64,000 nt of DNA from Arenimonas sp. (GTDB lineage Bacteria; Pseudomonadota; Gammaproteobacteria; Xanthomonadales; Xanthomonadaceae): NCBI RefSeq assembly GCF_022842045.1, contig NZ_JALHQI010000006.1:1-64000 (forward strand). The letters run 5' to 3'. The notes beneath the pieces were generated by a model, which worked only from the letters and a program-made list of their open reading frames with translations, was not told the origin of the DNA and ran no database searches. The position numbers were made by a program, and so were the translations under genes. This document shows positions 60,115 through 64,000 of this stretch, piece after piece; position 1 is the first letter of the stretch; each line of letters starts with the position of its first letter.

Positions 60115-61560
60115 TCATCCCAGGTCGATCGTGACGTTCTTGGCTTCGGTGAAGAAGCGCAGCGCTTCCCAACCGCCTTCGCGGCCGATGCCGGACTGCT
60201 TCACGCCGCCGAAGGGGGTGCGCAGGTCGCGGTTCATCCACGTGTTCACCCACACCACGCCGGCCTCCAGCGCCGCGGCCAGGCGGTGCGCACGGCCAAG
60301 GTCGCGGGTCCAGACGCTGGCCGAGAGGCCGTACGGCGTGGCGTTGGCAAGCGCCAAGGCCTCCTCGTCGGTATCGAAGGGCTGCAGCGTCACCACCGGG
60401 CCGAAGATCTCCTCGGTGTTGGTGCGGCAGTGCGGGCCCAGGCCTTCGATCACCGTGGGCGCGATGAACCAGCCGTCGGCGCAGCGGCCCGCGGGCCGCA
60501 CGGCCTCGCCGCCGCACAGGATCGTGCCGCCTTCCTCGCGGGCCAGGGCCAGGCAGCCCAGCACCTTGTCGTAGTGCGCGCGCGAGACCACCGGGCCGAT
60601 ATTGGTTTCAGCGAGGTCCGGGTCGCCGATCGCCAGCGCCTGCGCGCGGGCGACCAGCGCGTCGCGGAATTCCGCGTAGTAGCGGCGTTCGACCAGCAGG
60701 CGCGAGCCGCACAGGCAGATCTGGCCGGAGTTGAGGAAGGCCGAGCGCACCACGGTGTCGAGCAGTTTTTCCCTCGGCGCGTCGGCGAAGACCAGGGTGG
60801 CGTTCTTGCCGCCCAGCTCCAGCGAGGTCTTCTTCAGCGAGCGCGCGCAGCTCTCGGCGATGCGCACGCCGACCGCGGTGCTGCCGGTGAAGCTGATGGC
60901 CTTGACGTCGGGGTGGTCCACCAGCGCCTGGCCGGCAATCGCGCCGCGGCCCTGCACGATGTTGAACACGCCGGCCGGGAAGCCGATGTCGCGCGCCAAT
61001 TCGCCCAGCATCCACGCCGTCACCGGCGTCACTTCGGACGGCTTGCCGACCACGCAGTTGCCCGCGGCCAGCGCCGGCGCGAACTTCCACGTGAACAGGT
61101 ACAGCGGCAGGTTCCAGGGGCTGATGACGCCGACCACGCCCAGCGGCTGGCGCAGGGTGTAGTTCACGACGCCCGGGGTGGAGTGCGATTCGCTGGCGAA
61201 CTGGGTGGCGGCGGCCGCGAAGAAGCGCAGGTTGCTGACCGCGCGCGGGATGTCGAGGTTGCGGGCCAGCGCCAGCGGCTTGCCGACGTCGCGCGATTCG
61301 GCGGCGGCGAATTCGTCCAGCCGGGCTTCGAGCGCGTCGGCGAGCCGGTTGATCCAGGCGGCGCGCTCGGCGGCGGGCAGGGCGGACCAGGCCGGGAAGG
61401 CGCGCCGCGCCGCGGCCACGGCGGCGTCCACGTCGGCGGCGGTGCCATCGGGGCAGTGCGCGTAGACCCGCCCGGTGGCCGGTTCGAAAACGTCGATGGC
61501 CGTGCCCCCCGCGGTGCCGCGGGCTTCGCCGTCGATCAGGTGGGTCAGCGGCATTTCCAT
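60115..61560 (-). CDS. amnC: 2-aminomuconate-6-semialdehyde dehydrogenase
   Basis: This 481-residue NAD-dependent aldehyde dehydrogenase has the catalytic Cys in FLNSGQICLCGSR and the base Glu in SLELGGKNATL. The cofactor segment is VGVISPWNLPLYLFTWK and the Rossmann ISFTGSTAVG. The enzyme would oxidise 2-aminomuconate semialdehyde, following the ACMSD step. It is the first gene of the operon and no clear promoter was recognised in the 67 bases before it. Assignment among related hydroxymuconic semialdehyde dehydrogenases rests on the operon. Confidence 0.94.
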   Translation of the reverse strand: MEMPLTHLIDGEARGTAGGTAIDVFEPATGRVYAHCPDGTAADVDAAVAAARRAFPAWSALPAAERAAWINRLADALEARLDEFAAAESRDVGKPLALARNLDIPRAVSNLRFFAAAATQFASESHSTPGVVNYTLRQPLGVVGVISPWNLPLYLFTWKFAPALAAGNCVVGKPSEVTPVTAWMLGELARDIGFPAGVFNIVQGRGAIAGQALVDHPDVKAISFTGSTAVGVRIAESCARSLKKTSLELGGKNATLVFADAPREKLLDTVVRSAFLNSGQICLCGSRLLVERRYYAEFRDALVARAQALAIGDPDLAETNIGPVVSRAHYDKVLGCLALAREEGGTILCGGEAVRPAGRCADGWFIAPTVIEGLGPHCRTNTEEIFGPVVTLQPFDTDEEALALANATPYGLSASVWTRDLGRAHRLAAALEAGVVWVNTWMNRDLRTPFGGVKQSGIGREGGWEALRFFTEAKNVTIDLG

Positions 61561-61627
61561 GCCCGCAAGCTTACCCGCGCAGGTGCCGATACGGACAGGT
61601 ACAGAACCCCCTCCTACAGGGCGCGGG

Positions 61628-62440
61628 TCAGGATTGGCAGACCTTGCACCAGTACAGGCGGCGGCCGCCGAGCTCGTGGCGGACGATGACGTCGCCGCAC
61701 TGGCGGCAAGGTTCGCCCTCGCGGTCGAAGACCTCGAAGCGGAAGCCGCGCGGGGTGTCGGTGAGGTAGTCCTCGGCCATGCCCTTGGCGCGGCGGATGC
61801 CGCGGGTGGCGTAGCTGGCGCGCGGCACCGCCAACAGGGCGCGGGCCAGGGCCAGGGTCTCGTCGTCGTCGAGGTCGCGCGGCCGCCGGTTGGGGGCGAT
61901 GCCGGCCATGAACAGCACTTCCGAGCGCAGGTAGTTGCCCATGCCGGCCAGGAAGGCCTGGTCCAGCAGCAGCGCCACCAGTGCGCGGCCGGCGAAGCGC
62001 GGGTCGCGCAGGCGGGCGGCCACGGTGGCTTCGTCCAGCGACAGGTCCAGCACGTCGGGGCCGAGCTTGGCCAGGAAGGGATGGCGCGGCAGCTCGGCGG
62101 TCTTCCACATCTCCACCTCGGAGGCCGAGTAGAGCAGGATCGCCTTCTTCGCCGTCTCCAGTGCCACCCGCAGCGAGCGCGTGGTGTCCGGGCGCTCGCC
62201 GGCCCTCGCGACTTTCCAGACGCCGTAGAGCTGGTTGTGCGAGTACAGCGTCAGCCCGTGGTCGAAGTGGGTGAGCAGGGCCTTGCCGTGCGGCTCGATC
62301 GCGGTGATGCGGTGGTCCACCAGCGAGCGCTGGTAGCGCTTGAGTGCGGGGAATGCGAAGAACGCATCGGTGAGCGGCTGGCCGACCACGGCCTTGGCGA
62401 GTTGGTCGGCGGCACGGCGGATTTCAGGACCTTCGGGCAT
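61628..62440 (-). CDS. nei: Endonuclease VIII
   Basis: This 270-residue DNA glycosylase/AP lyase removes oxidised pyrimidines. It starts with MPEGPEIRRAADQL, where Pro2 is the nucleophile after Met removal and Glu3 the acid. Close identity to E. coli Nei runs through GKALLTHF, LTLYSHNQLYGVW and LLDQAFLAGMGNYLRSE. The zinc finger at the end is CRQCG...YWCKVCQS. It lies just downstream of the PilZ gene. Confidence 0.96.
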   Translation of the reverse strand: MPEGPEIRRAADQLAKAVVGQPLTDAFFAFPALKRYQRSLVDHRITAIEPHGKALLTHFDHGLTLYSHNQLYGVWKVARAGERPDTTRSLRVALETAKKAILLYSASEVEMWKTAELPRHPFLAKLGPDVLDLSLDEATVAARLRDPRFAGRALVALLLDQAFLAGMGNYLRSEVLFMAGIAPNRRPRDLDDDETLALARALLAVPRASYATRGIRRAKGMAEDYLTDTPRGFRFEVFDREGEPCRQCGDVIVRHELGGRRLYWCKVCQS

Positions 62441-62482
62441 CGCGCAAGGCTGCCGGCGCGCCCGTGCAGGCCGCGTGTGGGC

Positions 62483-62773
62483 TCAGCGCTTGAGCACCGG
62501 CGGCACGGCCTGCACTTCGTGGTACTCGAAGCCCAGCGAGCCGTTCTCGACCCGCGCCACCCTGGCATCCACCACCACGCCGGGGCCGGAGACATCGAAG
62601 AACACCAGCCGCACGATCGCCGCGACTTCGAGCTGGCAAGTGGCCGGGCGGAACAGGCCGCAGCCGCCTTCGGACAGGTCCTTGACCTCGCCGACCCAGG
62701 CCTGGTCCTCGTGCAGCACCATCACCCGGGCAGCGAAGGGAACGCGGTCGGACCAGCGGTTGTTGGCGTCCAT
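62483..62773 (-). CDS. PilZ domain protein
   Basis: This 96-residue single PilZ domain protein can bind cyclic di-GMP. The RxxxR motif is at 6-10 (RWSDR) and the D/NxSxxG motif is DLSEGG (32-37). No extra domain is present, so it would be an adaptor-type receptor. It sits 11 bases after the SDR gene and 42 bases before nei. A membrane GGDEF protein is encoded 7 kb away. Confidence 0.92.
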   Translation of the reverse strand: MDANNRWSDRVPFAARVMVLHEDQAWVGEVKDLSEGGCGLFRPATCQLEVAAIVRLVFFDVSGPGVVVDARVARVENGSLGFEYHEVQAVPPVLKR

Positions 62774-62784
62774 GCTCGGTTGCC

Positions 62785-63570
62785 TCAGAGGGAACGGGTG
62801 CGCCCGCCGTCGACCGGCAGGTTGATGCCATTAACGTAGCCGGCCGCGTTTCCGGCCAGGAAGGCGATGGCCGCGGCCACTTCGGCCGGCTCGGCGAAGC
62901 GGCCCGCCGGCACGGTGGCCAGCATGCCGCGCGCGATCTCTTCCGCGGGCTTGCCGGTGGCGGCGGCGCGCTCGGCCAGGATCTGGTCCAGGCGCTGGGT
63001 GCGGGTGTAGCCGGGCAGCACGTTGTTGACGGTGATGCCGTGCGGGCCGAGTTCGCTGGCCAGGGTCTTGGCCCAGGACGCGACCGCGCCGCGGATGGTG
63101 TTGGAGACGCCTAGGTTGGCGATCGGCTCCTTCACCGAGGTGGAGATGACGTTGACGATGCGGCCCCAGCCGGCGGCGCGCATGCCCGGCAGCACGGCCT
63201 GCACCAGCACCTGGTTGGCGACGAGGTGCTGGCGGAACACCGCGAGGTAATCCTCGGGCGCGGCCGCGTGCGCGGGACCGCCCGGCGGGCCGGCGGTGTT
63301 GTTGACCAGGATGTGCACCGGGTACTTCGCGCACAGCGCGGCCACCGAGGCGGACAGGCCGGCGCTGTCGGAGGAGTCCGCGGCGACGTGGCGATGCTGC
63401 TGGCCCTCGGCGCGGGGCAGGGCGGCCACCACCTCGGCCAGCCGGCCGGGGCGGCGCGCCAACACGGTGACGTCGGCGCCGAGCGCGGCCAGCGCCTGCG
63501 CGGTGGCCAGGCCGATGCCTTCCGAACCGCCGCAGACCAGGGCGTGGCGGCCACGCAGGGACGCGCTCAC
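62785..63570 (-). CDS. Atypical short-chain dehydrogenase/reductase
   Basis: This 261-residue Rossmann-fold SDR has the cofactor motif CGGSEGIGLATAQAL, the NNTAG-type LVNNTAGPPGG and the C-terminal GYVNGINLPVDGG. The canonical YxxxK pair is missing: the expected position reads SNTIRGAV, with Ser for Tyr and Arg for Lys. It resembles the BKR_like_SDR_like group, described as not fully matching the SDR catalytic tetrad. Its stop and the next gene's position (ATGA) place it after a short acidic protein gene. The substrate is unknown. Confidence 0.85.
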   Translation of the reverse strand: MSASLRGRHALVCGGSEGIGLATAQALAALGADVTVLARRPGRLAEVVAALPRAEGQQHRHVAADSSDSAGLSASVAALCAKYPVHILVNNTAGPPGGPAHAAAPEDYLAVFRQHLVANQVLVQAVLPGMRAAGWGRIVNVISTSVKEPIANLGVSNTIRGAVASWAKTLASELGPHGITVNNVLPGYTRTQRLDQILAERAAATGKPAEEIARGMLATVPAGRFAEPAEVAAAIAFLAGNAAGYVNGINLPVDGGRTRSL

Positions 63571-63914
63571 CGGTCTTCCCCGGTCAGCGGGTTCTTCAGC
63601 GGCTGCACCATCAGCTCGCGCAGGGTCTCATCGTCCTCGGCCCGCGGCGGCTCGATCTCCTCGAGGTCAAGGCCCCAGGCCTCGGCGTCATCGGCGTCCA
63701 TGCCGTCGAGGGCGCGGAACTCGGCGTCCATCAGGGCGGCGCGGGCGACGTCCTCGCTCTCGTAGATGTTGATGCGGCCATCGCAGTCGAAGACCTCGGC
63801 CACGCCGCTCTCGAGCACCCGCAGCCGCGACCACACCAGCATGCGCGGCAGCGCCGCCAGCCACCACTGGTCGGAATCGCGCGGGCCGTTGTCGAGCTCG
63901 TTTTCCTGGGACAT
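63567..63914 (-). CDS. Hypothetical acidic protein
   Basis: This 115-residue protein is strongly acidic (DGMDADDAEAWGLDLEEIEPP), with an aromatic start (SDQWWLAALPRMLVW). It contains FDCDGRINIYESEDVARAALM, a short motif seen in uncharacterised Xanthomonadales proteins, but I could not name a family. It overlaps the SDR start as ATGA. A possible site AAGGAAA lies before the ATG. Confidence 0.72.
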   Translation of the reverse strand: MSQENELDNGPRDSDQWWLAALPRMLVWSRLRVLESGVAEVFDCDGRINIYESEDVARAALMDAEFRALDGMDADDAEAWGLDLEEIEPPRAEDDETLRELMVQPLKNPLTGEDR

Positions 63915-63929
63915 GCGGGGTTTCCTTGG

Positions 63930-64000
63930 TTACTGCAGGGCGATCAGCGCGACGACGCCCACGGCGCCGACCAGGCTGAGCCAGCCGCTGCCGGCGGTGA
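63930..64000 (-). CDS. C-terminal end of a probable membrane protein (start outside window)
   Basis: The frame closes with TAA at 63930-63932 and reads leftwards from the edge. The visible 22 residues are hydrophobic (LSLVGAVGVVALIALQ-type), consistent with the last transmembrane segment of a membrane protein. It would be just upstream of the acidic protein gene, 15 bases away. Only the tail is seen, so identity is unknown. Confidence 0.45.
   Translation of the reverse strand, partial: TAGSGWLSLVGAVGVVALIALQ

Overview
The window is GC-rich, gene-dense DNA from a gammaproteobacterium. It is most likely a Xanthomonadales member (Lysobacteraceae, Lysobacter/Luteimonas-like). The support is the kynurenine-degradation cluster, the very large NAD-glutamate dehydrogenase, a PilH-type regulator, the HTH-methyltransferase/metH pair, and dispersed REP-like hairpins built on GTAGGAG...GACTTCAGTCCCGA. 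This assignment rests on gene content and sequence character; no search was run. No rRNA, tRNA, CRISPR array, insertion sequence or phage gene was seen, and no gene-free stretch exceeds about 250 bases.

Region 1 (1-10.7 kb) is the least ordinary part. After the 3' end of a penicillin-binding protein 1C gene comes a TIR / transmembrane / TolB-like / TPR protein and a small lipoprotein made of five 12-residue repeats, both on the + strand. Converging on them is a tightly coupled - strand operon of three lipoproteins: a WD40-like protein ending in a DACHS caspase domain with an EF-hand-like loop, a second caspase-like protein, and a trypsin-like protease carrying an R-IVGG activation site. The genes overlap as ATGA. 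I propose an outer-membrane-anchored protease cascade as the most novel candidate here.

Region 2 (10.7-26 kb) is mainly housekeeping: a peroxiredoxin, Hsp20 with a sigma-32-like promoter, CbpA, PilH, an AcuI-type reductase, the sucA-sucB-lpd operon, a GNAT/PLD-like fusion, the RoxA ribosomal oxygenase, purB, fumC and a lipoprotein.

Region 3 (26-33.6 kb) holds a GntR/YtrA-type regulated ABC transporter operon with a clear promoter and possible operator. It is followed by a periplasmic glutathione peroxidase, an NTF2-like protein, a DUF3429 membrane protein, an FkpA-type lipoprotein, UDP-glucose dehydrogenase, SlyX and a YaiL-like protein with a Gly/Pro/Arg repeat insertion.

Region 4 (33.6-50.7 kb) holds metH preceded by an ArsR-methyltransferase regulator (SahR-like), an acyl-CoA dehydrogenase, the 1636-residue glutamate dehydrogenase, NAD kinase, a 5'-nucleotidase, two small unknown proteins, an HcaT-like transporter, and a secreted DUF4785 protein paired with a secreted alpha/beta hydrolase.

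Region 5 (50.7-61.6 kb) is a long - strand operon for kynurenine catabolism: aminomuconate-semialdehyde dehydrogenase, carbonic anhydrase, 2-aminomuconate deaminase, 3-hydroxyanthranilate dioxygenase, an SbtA-like bicarbonate transporter, ACMS decarboxylase, kynureninase, a membrane GGDEF protein, kynurenine monooxygenase, exonuclease I and a DUF2461 protein. The first two pathway steps (tryptophan dioxygenase, formamidase) are not in the window. Region 6 (61.6-64 kb) holds endonuclease VIII, a PilZ protein, an atypical short-chain dehydrogenase and a short acidic protein.
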